A stretch of DNA of 36,909 nucleotides from assembly GCA_937868185.1 (NCBI GenBank), contig CALMMG010000046.1, positions 1 through 36,909 on the forward strand. Direction: 5' to 3'. Of this stretch, positions 1-7,570 are shown piece by piece. Source of the stretch: an uncultured Pseudomonadota bacterium. GTDB lineage: Bacteria > Desulfobacterota > Desulfobulbia > Desulfobulbales > Desulfurivibrionaceae. The notes under the pieces are model-generated. The model was given only the letters and a program-made list of their open reading frames with translations. It ran no database searches and was not told where the DNA came from. Both the position numbers and the translations under genes were made by a program. How positions within the stretch are numbered: position 1 is the stretch's first letter; each line of letters starts with the position of its first letter.

Positions 1-535
1 CGGTGAAGGCCTCGGCCATCTCGATGCCGATGGCGCCGCCGCCGATGACCACCACGTTGCTTACCTCGCCCTTGGCGACCCGTTCCTTGATGGCAATGGC
101 CTTGTGCAGGTCGCTGATGGTGAAGACCCCGTCGAGATCCGCGCCGGGAATGGGCAGGACGTTGGGTCGGGCACCGGTGGCAAGGACCAGATTGTCGTAA
201 GGGATGGACTCCTGCACGCCGGAGGTGAGATCTTCAACGAGCACGAGTTTTTCTTTGCGGTCGATGGCCAAGACCAGGGTGTTGGTTCTGGCCGTGACTC
301 CCTTGGCCTTGAGAAAGAAAGTTTCGTCCCGGGTCATGTGGAAGCTGGTGTTGCGCAGTTCTTTTTCGTCGGAGACATCGCCGGAAACAAAATAGGGGAT
401 GCCGCAGCCACCATAGGAAATCAGACTGTCCTGATCGATGATGGTCACCTCGGCATCGGGCATGAGGCGTTTTACACGGCAGGCTGATTTTGGCCCGGCG
501 GCAACCCCGCCGATGATGACGATTTTTTTACCCAT
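1..535 (-). CDS. FAD/NAD(P)-dependent disulfide-reductase-type oxidoreductase, 3' part missing
   Basis: Only the first 178 codons lie in the window; the gene runs off the left edge. The N-terminus is MGKKIVIIGGVAAGPKSA, a Rossmann FAD-binding motif. It is followed near residue 40 by SYGGCGIPYFVSGDV, which matches the redox-active single-cysteine motif of the CoA-disulfide reductase/NADH oxidase (Nox/CoADR) family. A second nucleotide-binding glycine motif (VVVIGGGAIGIEMAEAF) begins close to the edge, as expected for the NAD(P)H domain. Family members reduce low-molecular-weight disulfides, polysulfide or oxygen with NAD(P)H in the cytoplasm. In a sulfur-metabolising organism, polysulfide/CoA-disulfide reduction is an attractive role but is not shown here. 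It is divergent from the DUF302 gene across a 234-base gap. Family assignment is firm; substrate is unknown. Confidence 0.85.
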   Translation of the reverse strand, partial: MGKKIVIIGGVAAGPKSACRVKRLMPDAEVTIIDQDSLISYGGCGIPYFVSGDVSDEKELRNTSFHMTRDETFFLKAKGVTARTNTLVLAIDRKEKLVLVEDLTSGVQESIPYDNLVLATGARPNVLPIPGADLDGVFTISDLHKAIAIKERVAKGEVSNVVVIGGGAIGIEMAEAFT

Positions 536-674
536 GGTTTTTTTTCCCTTATCGATACATGTTGATCAGGTTGTCTGGTTTTCCGAAGAATGGTGTAACC
601 TATCGCGAAAGAATCTGGGTGTCAAACGTTTCGGCTCGGTATCTTAATATTTTATTGTTTCCTTAAATTCTTAC

Positions 675-704
675 TTGACAGGGTTTGGTTGGTCCTTGTA
701 TTAT
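675..704 (+). promoter_or_regulatory. sigma-70-type promoter for the DUF302 gene
   Basis: TTGACA (675-680), an 18-base spacer and TATTAT (699-704) give a near-consensus housekeeping promoter. Transcription would start about 55-60 bases upstream of the DUF302 start codon. The call rests on motif match only. Confidence 0.6.
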
Positions 705-769
705 GGGTATATGCACATAATTTTTCATCTGCCCCTATAAAAAAATAGATGAGCAAGGAGAGCCGAAGA

Positions 770-1180
770 ATGAAACGAGACAATCTTTTTGCAACAGAAA
801 CCAGCAAGAGCAACAGCCAGTTTGTCAAGGATCTCAGCACGGTGGTCAAAAAGTACGGCTTTATCATCCATAACGAAGAAAACATGGAGATGTCCCAGTC
901 CTTTGGCAAGCATGGGGCAGAGGTTGCCAAGAATTTTGATCTGCATATGATCCAGATCTGCAAGCCGGAAAAGGCGGCCAGAAGTCTTTCCGCCAATCCA
1001 GAGCGGGCGGTGCTGATGCCCAAGTTTATCATGACCTTCACCCAGAACGGTAAAACTCAGATCCGGTTTTTGAGCTACAGCGCCGACAACATCAGGGCGG
1101 TTATTGATGACGAGCAGTTCCCGGCCTCCCTGGCAGAGACATACAAGAAAATAACGGAGATAATTGAAGAAGCGAAATAG
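770..1180 (+). CDS. DUF302 domain protein
   Basis: A 136-residue soluble protein without signal peptide or membrane segment. The stretch KYGFIIHNEENMEMSQSF and the following LHMIQICKPEKAARSL segment fit the DUF302 family, small homodimeric proteins of unknown function often found near thiol or sulfur oxidoreductases. An in-frame ATG exists at 749, but it follows an A-run with no ribosome site. AAGGAG at 755-760 lies nine bases before the ATG at 770, so I use 770. The gene is divergent from the disulfide-reductase-type oxidoreductase and is followed after 56 bases by the membrane transporter, probably on the same transcript. The family call is good; no biochemical role can be given. Confidence 0.75.
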   Translation: MKRDNLFATETSKSNSQFVKDLSTVVKKYGFIIHNEENMEMSQSFGKHGAEVAKNFDLHMIQICKPEKAARSLSANPERAVLMPKFIMTFTQNGKTQIRFLSYSADNIRAVIDDEQFPASLAETYKKITEIIEEAK

Positions 1181-1236
1181 GCTTCGCTGCCGGGAAGGGT
1201 AATCTCCGGGACACAATAAGGAGGGAGAGGTCTGTT

Positions 1237-2223
1237 ATGTGGAATTTTTTGATCAAGATCAACAAGCGGCTGGTGGTGGCCATCCCGGCCATGATGGCGG
1301 TGGGCTATTTGCTGGGAATCACCGCCACCCCGGCGACTTTGAAAAATTTGAAAGCGCTGATCATGCCCCTGACCTTTCTCATGGTCTACCCCATGATGGT
1401 GACCTTGAACATCAAGCACCTTCAGGAGGGGATCAAGAATGTCAGGCTACAGGTGGCTACGCAGTGTATCAATTTTGCCATTATTCCCTTTGTGGCGTTT
1501 TTTCTGGGAAAATATTTTTTTCCGGAACAACCCTATCTGGCTCTCGGATTGTTGCTGGCATCTCTGCTGCCCACCAGCGGCATGACCATTTCCTGGACCG
1601 GTTTCGCGAAGGGAAACCTGTATGCGGCGATCAATATGACCGTGATTGGCCTGACGTTAGGGTCGCTGGCAACGCCTCTTTATGTGCAGGTGCTCATGGG
1701 CGCCAAGGTTGACGTGGATCTGATGCTTGTGGTCAAGCAGATCATGATGATTGTTTTTCTGCCCATGGCTCTTGGCTATGTCACCAGGCAGGTGTTTTTG
1801 AAAAAATATGGGGTGCAGGAATTTAAAAAGACCTGGGCCCCCCGTTTCCCCTCCCTGTCCACGGTGGGGGTGTTGGGTATCGTTTTTGTGGCCATTGCTC
1901 TGAAGGCCAGGGGGGTCGCCGAAAATCCGGCCATTCTGGGTAGTATTTTTGTGCCGTTGTTGATTATTTATGCCTTTAATTATGCCCTGAGTACCGTGAT
2001 CGGCAAGCTGTTCTTCGCGCGTGGGGATGCCATTGCCCTGGTGTACGGTACGGTCATGCGCAATCTCTCCATCGCTCTCGCCATTGCCATCAACGCCTTC
2101 GGGAGCAAGGGGGCGGATACCGCGCTGATCATTGCACTCTCCTATATCATCCAGGTGCAGTCTGCGGCCTGGTATGTGAAATACACCGACAGAATTTTTG
2201 GCCCAGCACCGAGTACAGAGTAA
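1237..2223 (+). CDS. Bile acid:sodium symporter / Acr3-like family transporter
   Basis: A 328-residue, very hydrophobic protein with about ten membrane segments and the glycine/proline-rich layout of the BASS/Acr3 superfamily (LIMPLTFLMVYPMMVTL near residue 40; LLPTSGMTISWTGFAKGN near 110). In arsenite exporters of the Acr3 type the segment equivalent to LPTSGMTISW normally carries a conserved cysteine. Here Thr stands at that place, so arsenite export is doubtful and another anion or organic substrate is possible. AAGGAGG at 1219-1225 precedes the ATG by 11 bases. No arsR or arsenate reductase gene is nearby. The NifX-like gene follows after 49 bases and may be cotranscribed. The transporter class is well supported; substrate is unknown. 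Confidence 0.75.
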   Translation: MWNFLIKINKRLVVAIPAMMAVGYLLGITATPATLKNLKALIMPLTFLMVYPMMVTLNIKHLQEGIKNVRLQVATQCINFAIIPFVAFFLGKYFFPEQPYLALGLLLASLLPTSGMTISWTGFAKGNLYAAINMTVIGLTLGSLATPLYVQVLMGAKVDVDLMLVVKQIMMIVFLPMALGYVTRQVFLKKYGVQEFKKTWAPRFPSLSTVGVLGIVFVAIALKARGVAENPAILGSIFVPLLIIYAFNYALSTVIGKLFFARGDAIALVYGTVMRNLSIALAIAINAFGSKGADTALIIALSYIIQVQSAAWYVKYTDRIFGPAPSTE

Positions 2224-2272
2224 AGAACAAATAATAAACTCAAACACGTTGTAAAACGGAAGGGGAAATATC

Positions 2273-2677
2273 ATGGAGAAGAAACGGATAGCGGTACCAT
2301 CAAACAATCCAGGCGGACTAGAAGGCGGCCGTTCCGAGCATTTCGGGCATTGTGACCTGTTTACCCTGGTTGATTTGGAAAACGGCAAGGTTGTTGGGGT
2401 GAATACGGTTCCCAGCGTCGCGCATGGCGCAGGCGGCTGCATGGAGCCGGTGGGCGTGCTGAAAGAGCATGGTGTGCACGCCATTCTCGTGGCGGGGATG
2501 GGGGCGAGACCGCTCCAAGGCTTCGCTCAGGTCGGTATTGAGGTCTACTTTGCTGCCCGGCATGCTTTCGAAACGGTTGCCGATGTTGTGTCCGGGATGG
2601 TTGAAAACAAGCTGATCCTGATGGAGCCCACCCAGGCCTGCAAGGGGGGCGGCAACTGTCACGGTGAGGGGCACTGA
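2273..2677 (+). CDS. NifX/NifB-type dinitrogenase iron-molybdenum cofactor family protein
   Basis: A 134-residue protein with the fold signature of the NifX/NafY/NifB C-terminal family: RIAVPSNN at the start, SEHFGHCDLFTLVDL near residue 22, GAGGCMEPVGVLKEHGV in the middle, then ILVAGMGARPLQGF and GIEVYFA. These proteins bind iron-sulfur or iron-molybdenum cofactor precursors, but many members, including those of sulfate reducers, occur without nitrogenase. The C-terminus adds a Cys/His-rich tail (CKGGGNCHGEGH) that could bind metal. No nif genes are in the window. It is convergent with a DUF134 regulator that begins only two bases away; NifX-like and DUF134 genes are a recurrent pair in anaerobes. 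Function likely concerns metal-cluster handling, but this is inference. Confidence 0.85.
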   Translation: MEKKRIAVPSNNPGGLEGGRSEHFGHCDLFTLVDLENGKVVGVNTVPSVAHGAGGCMEPVGVLKEHGVHAILVAGMGARPLQGFAQVGIEVYFAARHAFETVADVVSGMVENKLILMEPTQACKGGGNCHGEGH

Positions 2678-2679
2678 GC

Positions 2680-2985
2680 TCACCCCTTAATTTCTTCCTG
2701 GGGTGTGGGGCTGTCTTCAATAATAAGGGCAGCGCCCTCCACCAGAGCCTGGGCTACCTTGCGTCGGGCCGTGGTCAGAATTCTCTGCACCGTTCCCCGT
2801 GATATTCCCATGCTGCCTCCGGCCTGTTCCTGGGTCAAGCCCTGCAAGTCGCAAAGCCGCAAGGTTTCCAGCTCATCCTGGAGAAGAGGGATGTGCTGTA
2901 ATTCCGCCAGGGGGATGCGGGTGGGCTTGAAGGCCTTGCCGCATCTGGCGCCTTCACAATGGCGTATTTTCTTTGGTCTTGGCAC
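2680..2985 (-). CDS. DUF134 (UPF0251) family DNA-binding protein
   Basis: A 101-residue protein beginning with MPRPKKIRHC. It has a helix-turn-helix related to sigma-70 region 4 (LRLCDLQGLTQEQAGGSMGISRGTVQRIL, residues about 42-70), which is the DUF134/UPF0251 signature. N-terminal cysteines at about residues 10 and 15 may bind metal. Translation starts at GTG (2985-2983, minus strand), preceded by GAGGA with seven bases of spacing. It is convergent with the NifX-like gene and divergent from dsrA across 465 bases, so it could act on either. It probably regulates metal-cofactor genes; no target is shown. Confidence 0.85.
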   Translation of the reverse strand: MPRPKKIRHCEGARCGKAFKPTRIPLAELQHIPLLQDELETLRLCDLQGLTQEQAGGSMGISRGTVQRILTTARRKVAQALVEGAALIIEDSPTPQEEIKG

Positions 2986-3450
2986 AGGAGCTTCCTCGCG
3001 GGTAAATCATCGTAACAAAATAACCTTGGCGTCGTCTGGATAGTAAGAGTGGCTTGACGTTAAGGGATGGCTCCACTGTACAGGAAAAAAAAGAGGAGAT
3101 AAACACCTTCGTGCGCGTGCCGGTTTGGGAGGAAAAAACGTATCAAATGGGGAGGGAGCCAGCGTCGGATTGTCTTTGGAAAAAAGACCGGTAACGCCCG
3201 TGAGATAAAGGAAAAGAACAAAAATCCGCAGAGATAAAAACGTGGACTGAAAGCATGTCATTTTTTATTGACAAAGAGTGCGGCAATGGCTATGGTCCTC
3301 TGACTGAATGACTGTTCACATTTTGCAAGTAGTTACAATCGCTCCGCCTCGAAAGCCCCTCTAGTGCTACGAGTGGGAAATAATGGTGCGGGGCGAACTG
3401 TTTATTTATTGGAAACCTATTAATTTACCTTAGTAAGGGAGGAATCGACA
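2986..3450. other. 465-base intergenic region upstream of dsrA
   Basis: This is the longest gene-free stretch in the window, between the divergent DUF134 and dsrA genes. It holds the dsr promoter near 3268-3296 and a leader of roughly 150 bases before the dsrA ATG. The 2986-3260 part shows no convincing gene: the one open frame on the minus strand (3007-3261) has composition and sequence unlike a protein. I see no repeat, tRNA or known riboswitch here. Confidence 0.6.
3268..3296 (+). promoter_or_regulatory. Predicted promoter of the dsrABD operon
   Basis: TTGACA (3268-3273), a 17-base spacer and TATGGT (3291-3296). The T-run before the -35 box could act as an UP element. Transcription from here would give a leader of about 148 bases before dsrA. 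The 15-mer TTTTTTATTGACAAA around the -35 box recurs upstream of the ferredoxin gene at 12370. Confidence 0.55.
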
Positions 3451-4731
3451 ATGCCGAAGCATGATACGCCTTTGTTGGACGAGCTCGAAAAAGGCCCGTG
3501 GCCGAGTTTCGTCACTGACCTGAAGCGTCAGGCAGAGAAAAAACCCGAATGTTTTGACATTCTGGGTCAGCTTGAGCTGTCTTTCAGAGACAAGATTACC
3601 CATTGGAAACACGGCGGCATCGTTGGTGTTTTCGGATACGGCGGCGGTATCGTTGGCCGTTACTCTGACGTTCCGGATCGGTTTCCCGGCGTGGCCCATT
3701 TTCACACCGTACGTTTGAACCAGCCTTCCAGTAAGTTTTACAGCGCCGCGAAACTTCGCGACATCTGTAACCTCTGGGAGAAATATGGTTCCGGTATGAC
3801 CAACATGCACGGTTCCACCGGCGACCTGGTTCTCCTCGGCACCACCACCCCGAACCTGGAGCCCCTGTTCTACGACCTGACTCACAACCTGAATCAGGAT
3901 CTCGGCGGTTCCGGCTCCAATCTGCGGACCCCTGAGTGTTGCCTCGGGCGGGCTCGTTGCGAATGGGGTTGCTACGACACCCAGGATCTCTGCCACACTC
4001 TGACCATGCATTACCAGGACGAGATCCATCGTCCGGCTTTCCCTTACAAGTTCAAGTTTAAATTCTCCGGTTGTCCCAACGACTGCGTTGCCGCCATCGC
4101 CCGTTCCGACTTTGCTGTTATCGGCACCTGGCGTGATGACATCCGCATCGACCAGGCTGCGGTTCAGGGCTACATCAAGGGCGAGTTTGCTCCCAACGCT
4201 GGTGCACATTCTGGCAAGGATTGGGGCAAGTTCGACATCAAAGCTGAAGTTCTTGATCTCTGCCCCACCGGCTGTATGTGGATGGAAGGCGATACCCTCA
4301 AGATCGACAACTCCGAATGCACCCGTTGCATGCATTGCCTCAACGTAATGCCCCGCGCACTGCGTCCCGGCCTCAAGCAGGGTGCAACCATCTGTGTTGG
4401 TGCTAAGGCCCCGATTCTTGACGGTGCTCAGTTCGCCACCATGACCATTCCCTTCCTTGAGATCAACAAGGATACCGAGTACGCAGAGGTTATCGAAGTT
4501 ATCGAGAAGATCTGGGATTGGTGGATGGAAGTCGGCAAAAACCGCGAGCGTGTTGGTGAGACCATCATGCGTATCGGGCTGCCCACCTTCCTGAAGGTTA
4601 TGGATGTTACGCCTGTGCCGCAGCATGTGAAAGAGCCCCGTTCCAACCCCTATGTATTCTGGCAGGAAGACGAGGTTGAGGGCGGCTTTGAGCGTGATGT
4701 TGTTGAATTCCGTAAGCGTAACGCCCAGTAA
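3451..4731 (+). CDS. dsrA: Dissimilatory sulfite reductase, alpha subunit
   Basis: A 426-residue DsrA of normal length. DsrAB reduces sulfite in the cytoplasm, with DsrC as partner, as the last step of dissimilatory sulfate or sulfite respiration. The siroheme-[4Fe-4S] ligands are visible as Cys164-x5-Cys170 and Cys208-x3-Cys212 (SGCPNDC). The inserted ferredoxin domain near residues 270-300 has Cys271, Cys275 and the CTRCMHC motif at 290-296. A strong AAGGGAGGA ribosome site precedes the ATG. Codon use is biased toward T/C-ending favoured codons compared with neighbours, as expected for one of the most highly expressed genes. dsrB follows after 66 bases. The presence of dsrD indicates the reductive type; reduction and disproportionation cannot be separated from sequence alone. 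Confidence 0.98.
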   Translation: MPKHDTPLLDELEKGPWPSFVTDLKRQAEKKPECFDILGQLELSFRDKITHWKHGGIVGVFGYGGGIVGRYSDVPDRFPGVAHFHTVRLNQPSSKFYSAAKLRDICNLWEKYGSGMTNMHGSTGDLVLLGTTTPNLEPLFYDLTHNLNQDLGGSGSNLRTPECCLGRARCEWGCYDTQDLCHTLTMHYQDEIHRPAFPYKFKFKFSGCPNDCVAAIARSDFAVIGTWRDDIRIDQAAVQGYIKGEFAPNAGAHSGKDWGKFDIKAEVLDLCPTGCMWMEGDTLKIDNSECTRCMHCLNVMPRALRPGLKQGATICVGAKAPILDGAQFATMTIPFLEINKDTEYAEVIEVIEKIWDWWMEVGKNRERVGETIMRIGLPTFLKVMDVTPVPQHVKEPRSNPYVFWQEDEVEGGFERDVVEFRKRNAQ

Positions 4732-4797
4732 GGTGCGTGGCTGTTGTTTGATACTACATTGAACTTATCTGATTTCACGATATAAGGAGGAATTATC

Positions 4798-5928
4798 ATG
4801 GGTTACGATCCAGCGAATCCGATGGCCGACAGAATCACAGACATCGGTCCGCCACACTACGAGCAGTTTTTTCCGCCGGTAGTTAAAAAGAACTACGGCA
4901 AATGGCTGTACCACGAGATCATTCAGCCCGGCGTTTTGATGCATAAGGGTGAGAGCGGCGACGAGTGCTACACCGTCCGTGTTGGTGCAGCCCGTCTTAT
5001 CAGTATTGAATTGATCCGTGAGATCTGCGACGTTGCCGATGCGCATTGCGATGGCTTCGTTCGTTGGACCACCCGGAACAATGTTGAGTTCATGGTTGAC
5101 TCCAAGGCCAAGGTTCAGCCTTTGCTGGACGATCTGAAGGGCCGCGGCAACCGTTTCCCCGTTGGCGGTACTGGCGCATCTGTCAGCAACTGCGTACACA
5201 CCCAGGGCTGGATCCACTGCCATACTCCGGCTACCGACGCTTCCGGCGTTGTTAAGGCGGTTATGGATGAGCTGTTCGACTACTTCGTCAGCCACAAGCT
5301 GCCGGCTCAGGTTCGTGTTGCCTTGGCTTGCTGCCTGAACATGTGCGGCGCGGTTCATGCTTCCGACATCGCCATCCTCGGCGTGCATCGTAAACCGCCG
5401 ATGATCGACCACGATGCGATCAGCGGCCTTTGCGAGTTGCCCCTGGCTATCTCCGCATGTCCTCTGGGTGCGGTAAAGCCTGCCACTGCGAAGAACAGCA
5501 AGGGTGAGGACGTCAAGTCCGTTAAGGTAAATGCCGAGCGTTGCATGTTCTGCGGTAACTGCTACACCATGTGTCCGGCCATGCCTTTGGCTGATCCGGA
5601 TGGTGACGGTATCGCAATCCTGGTTGGCGGTAAGGTTTCCAACTCCAGGTCCATGCCGATGTTCTCCAAGCTGGTTATTCCCTTCCTGCCCAACACTCCG
5701 CCCCGTTGGCCTGAGACCGTTGCCGCAGTGAAGAATATCCTTGAGACCTATGCCAAGGATGCTCGTAAGTATGAGCGTGTTGGCGAGTGGGCCGCTCGGA
5801 TCGGTTGGGAGAAATTCTTTGAAAAGACCGGTATTCCCTTCACCATCAAGTCCGTTGACGATTATCGTCTGGCCTATGATACTTGGAGAACTACCACTCA
5901 GTTCAAGTTCACCAGCCACATCAAGTAG
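4798..5928 (+). CDS. dsrB: Dissimilatory sulfite reductase, beta subunit
   Basis: A 376-residue DsrB that forms the alpha2beta2 core with DsrA and carries the catalytic siroheme. Visible landmarks are [18 protein letters not shown] near residues 133-150 and [13 protein letters not shown] at 178-190, which supply the cysteines for the siroheme-linked cluster. A ferredoxin domain contains [15 protein letters not shown] near residue 250. TAAGGAGG lies just before the ATG. Codon choice matches dsrA and suggests high expression. It is the second gene of the operon; dsrD follows after 117 bases that can form RNA hairpins. Confidence 0.98.
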   Translation: MGYDPANPMADRITDIGPPHYEQFFPPVVKKNYGKWLYHEIIQPGVLMHKGESGDECYTVRVGAARLISIELIREICDVADAHCDGFVRWTTRNNVEFMVDSKAKVQPLLDDLKGRGNRFPVGGTGASVSNCVHTQGWIHCHTPATDASGVVKAVMDELFDYFVSHKLPAQVRVALACCLNMCGAVHASDIAILGVHRKPPMIDHDAISGLCELPLAISACPLGAVKPATAKNSKGEDVKSVKVNAERCMFCGNCYTMCPAMPLADPDGDGIAILVGGKVSNSRSMPMFSKLVIPFLPNTPPRWPETVAAVKNILETYAKDARKYERVGEWAARIGWEKFFEKTGIPFTIKSVDDYRLAYDTWRTTTQFKFTSHIK

Positions 5929-5929
5929 T

Positions 5930-5986
5930 GTGAACGCTGTTCACTAGAATCGGGGTCAGTGGTTCCTTTGTCCTGTGAACTACTGG
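5930..5986 (+). promoter_or_regulatory. Two hairpins between dsrB and dsrD
   Basis: Just after the dsrB stop, GTGAAC-GCT-GTTCAC (5930-5944) is a perfect six-base inverted repeat. Further on, TCAGTGGTTC (5956-5965) pairs along all ten bases, with two wobbles, with GAACTACTGG (5977-5986) across an 11-base loop. No long U-run follows, so the structures look less like a terminator than like a processing or stability element that could set the dsrD:dsrAB ratio. The role is inference. Confidence 0.45.
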
Positions 5987-6045
5987 CCTTGTTCTTTTGG
6001 TTGTAGATGTGCTTGCGTAAAACCTTATTGAAAGGAGTAAGTACC

Positions 6046-6279
6046 ATGGCATTAAGCAAAGACGAGTTGAAAGCAGCTATCCTTGAAAAAGCGATGACTG
6101 CTCCCAAGCCCCAGCTCTATGTTAAGGATTTTTATGCCTGCGATCCCGACGCCAAGCCCCGTGACGTAAAGAACGCGGCCAACGACCTGGTCAAGGAAGG
6201 CAAGATGGACTTCTGGTCCAGCGGCAGCACCACCATGTACGCTGCAAAAGGTCGGGCCAAAGACGAAGAACATCGTTAG
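6046..6279 (+). CDS. dsrD: DsrD, activator of dissimilatory sulfite reductase
   Basis: A 77-residue protein, the usual DsrD length (about 78), with a winged-helix-like fold. The N-terminus MALSKDELKAAILEKA and the motif GKMDFWSSGSTTMY near the C-terminus are diagnostic. DsrD is known to be an allosteric activator of DsrAB and marks reductive sulfite reductase systems. The open frame extends upstream to 6007, but AAAGGAG at 6031-6037 with correct spacing and the conserved N-terminus fix the start at 6046. It is the last gene of the dsrABD transcript and is followed by a strong terminator. Confidence 0.96.
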   Translation: MALSKDELKAAILEKAMTAPKPQLYVKDFYACDPDAKPRDVKNAANDLVKEGKMDFWSSGSTTMYAAKGRAKDEEHR

Positions 6280-6305
6280 TTTTTTTGTTTTTCAGCTGGG
6301 ATATG

Positions 6306-6339
6306 AAAAATGCAGAGGGTTTCCTCTGCATTTTTTTTT
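6306..6339 (+). terminator. Intrinsic terminator of the dsrABD operon
   Basis: TGCAGAGG (6311-6318), a GTTT loop and CCTCTGCA (6323-6330) form an eight-base GC-rich stem. It is extended by an A5/T5 stretch and followed by nine T. It sits 26 bases after the dsrD stop and should separate dsrABD from the following gene. Confidence 0.9.
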
Positions 6340-6379
6340 GTGATGTTTCTGCTAGCTTTTTTGGGAGGGGAGGCTGATC

Positions 6380-6964
6380 ATGCTCAATGATTTGGACACA
6401 CTCTTTATCGCCATTGATCAGGCATTTGAGGCTGTGCGTCAGGCGCATCCCGAGGCGATCACCTGCGGGAAGGGGTGCGCGGATTGTTGTCAGGCTGTTT
6501 TTGATGTCTCGCTTGTTGAGGCGGTCAATCTGCAGGGACATTTACAACGGTTGGATTCAACGGTGCGGGAAGAGATAGCGGTTGCGGCGCATGAAGCACG
6601 GCAAACCTGGGAGCAGATTATGGCTGCGGGTCTTGATCCGGCCGTGGCTAGGATCAGGTGTCCGCTTCTTGATGGACAAGGGTTCTGTCTCTGCTATGAA
6701 GCACGCCCGGTAAACTGCAGGACTTACGGGATTCCCACGGTAATTGACGGCAAGGGGCATGTCTGCGGTTTTTCCGGATTTGAGCCGGGAAAAACCTACC
6801 CCACGGTCAATCTTGCCTCCCTGCAGCGGATACTCCACAATCTTTCCGTTCAGTTGGCAGGAGAAGAAAAGGGTGCAAGACGCTGGCCCATCGCTGCGGT
6901 GATTCTTGAGCCGTCTGTATTCAGCGCTTTTGCTGCCCCCCTCATTGCTGCAGGGGAAAAATAG
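6380..6964 (+). CDS. YkgJ-family cysteine cluster protein
   Basis: A 194-residue cytoplasmic protein with the YkgJ/CxxxCxxCC metal-binding signature: Cys29, Cys33, Cys36 and Cys37 (CGKGCADCC). A second set follows at Cys94, Cys103, Cys105 and Cys113 (GFCLCYEARPVNCRTYG). The family is predicted to chelate zinc or iron, and its function is not established. A GGGAGGGGAGG ribosome site precedes the ATG. It lies directly downstream of dsrABD but behind the dsrD terminator, so it is either read-through expressed or has its own weak promoter. Its position between dsrD and the TPR/HEAT operon suggests a role in cluster assembly or maturation, which is inference. Confidence 0.85.
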   Translation: MLNDLDTLFIAIDQAFEAVRQAHPEAITCGKGCADCCQAVFDVSLVEAVNLQGHLQRLDSTVREEIAVAAHEARQTWEQIMAAGLDPAVARIRCPLLDGQGFCLCYEARPVNCRTYGIPTVIDGKGHVCGFSGFEPGKTYPTVNLASLQRILHNLSVQLAGEEKGARRWPIAAVILEPSVFSAFAAPLIAAGEK

Positions 6965-6997
6965 GATTGTATTCGCGGGGAAATCTCCCCGCGCTCT

Positions 6998-7570
6998 TTA
7001 GCCCTTCTCGGTTTCCTCTGCTTTTTGCAGAAATTTCTCCGCATGGCGGTTGTGTTTGAAGCTTGTGTGGATCGCGGCTATTGTCCGGTATGCATCCGCC
7101 GCTTTGCTCTTTTCCCCCTTGGCTAGATAGATTTCCGCCAGAGTCTCCAGCGTATCCACTGAGCCCTGGGGATTGCGCAGGGCGCCGTATTCATCCAGGA
7201 CCTCGCTATAGAGGCGGATGGCCTGGTCGTAGTCTTTGGCGTCATACATAAGCTTGGCTTTTTTCTTTTCGATGGAAAAAAGGCTGAAGCGATCCGTGTG
7301 TTTCTGGCAGATGGCATAGACCCGGTCATAATGGCTCATGGCCGTTGCTACATCTCCGCGTTTCGCGCAGATATCGCCCAGTTTGTCCGCTGCATTGGCA
7401 ATGCCGTTTTCATTGCCTTCGAGTTCAAAGGCGATGAGGGCATTGTGAAAGGCATTGGCAGCCTGGGCCGGTTCGAGGTTCTTGAGAAACTCCTGTCCGG
7501 CCTCGTAGTCGAGTTGGGCCTGGCTTTTTTCTTCCTTCACTTCCTGTTTCTGCTTTTCCTGTTCAGTCAT
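6998..7570 (-). CDS. Tetratricopeptide-repeat protein (last gene of TPR-HEAT-TPR operon)
   Basis: A 190-residue soluble protein starting MTEQEKQKQEV. A charged N-terminal segment of about 25 residues is followed by TPR-type helical hairpins: AGQEFLKNLEPAQAANAFH, GIANAADKLGDICAKRGD, YDQAIRLYSEVLDEYG and ETLAEIYLAKGEKSKAADAY. TPR arrays are protein-protein interaction surfaces. The frame is open for 29 more codons upstream, but those lie inside the preceding gene. The ATG at 7570 overlaps the stop of the HEAT gene by eight bases, typical of translational coupling. It has no signal peptide and no enzymatic motif. Together with the next two genes it forms a minus-strand operon inside the dsr region. 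The partner is unknown. Confidence 0.8.
   Translation of the reverse strand: MTEQEKQKQEVKEEKSQAQLDYEAGQEFLKNLEPAQAANAFHNALIAFELEGNENGIANAADKLGDICAKRGDVATAMSHYDRVYAICQKHTDRFSLFSIEKKKAKLMYDAKDYDQAIRLYSEVLDEYGALRNPQGSVDTLETLAEIYLAKGEKSKAADAYRTIAAIHTSFKHNRHAEKFLQKAEETEKG

Noticed and set aside
3007-3261. 84-codon minus-strand frame in the dsrA upstream region
   Set aside because: Composition unlike a protein, no ribosome site, no recognisable motif.
5930-5944. GTGAAC/GTTCAC dyad as a CRP/FNR-type operator
   Set aside because: Spacing between half-sites (TGTGA-N7-TCAC) does not fit the CRP (N6) or FNR (TTGAT-N4-ATCAA) pattern, and it lies after dsrB rather than at a promoter.
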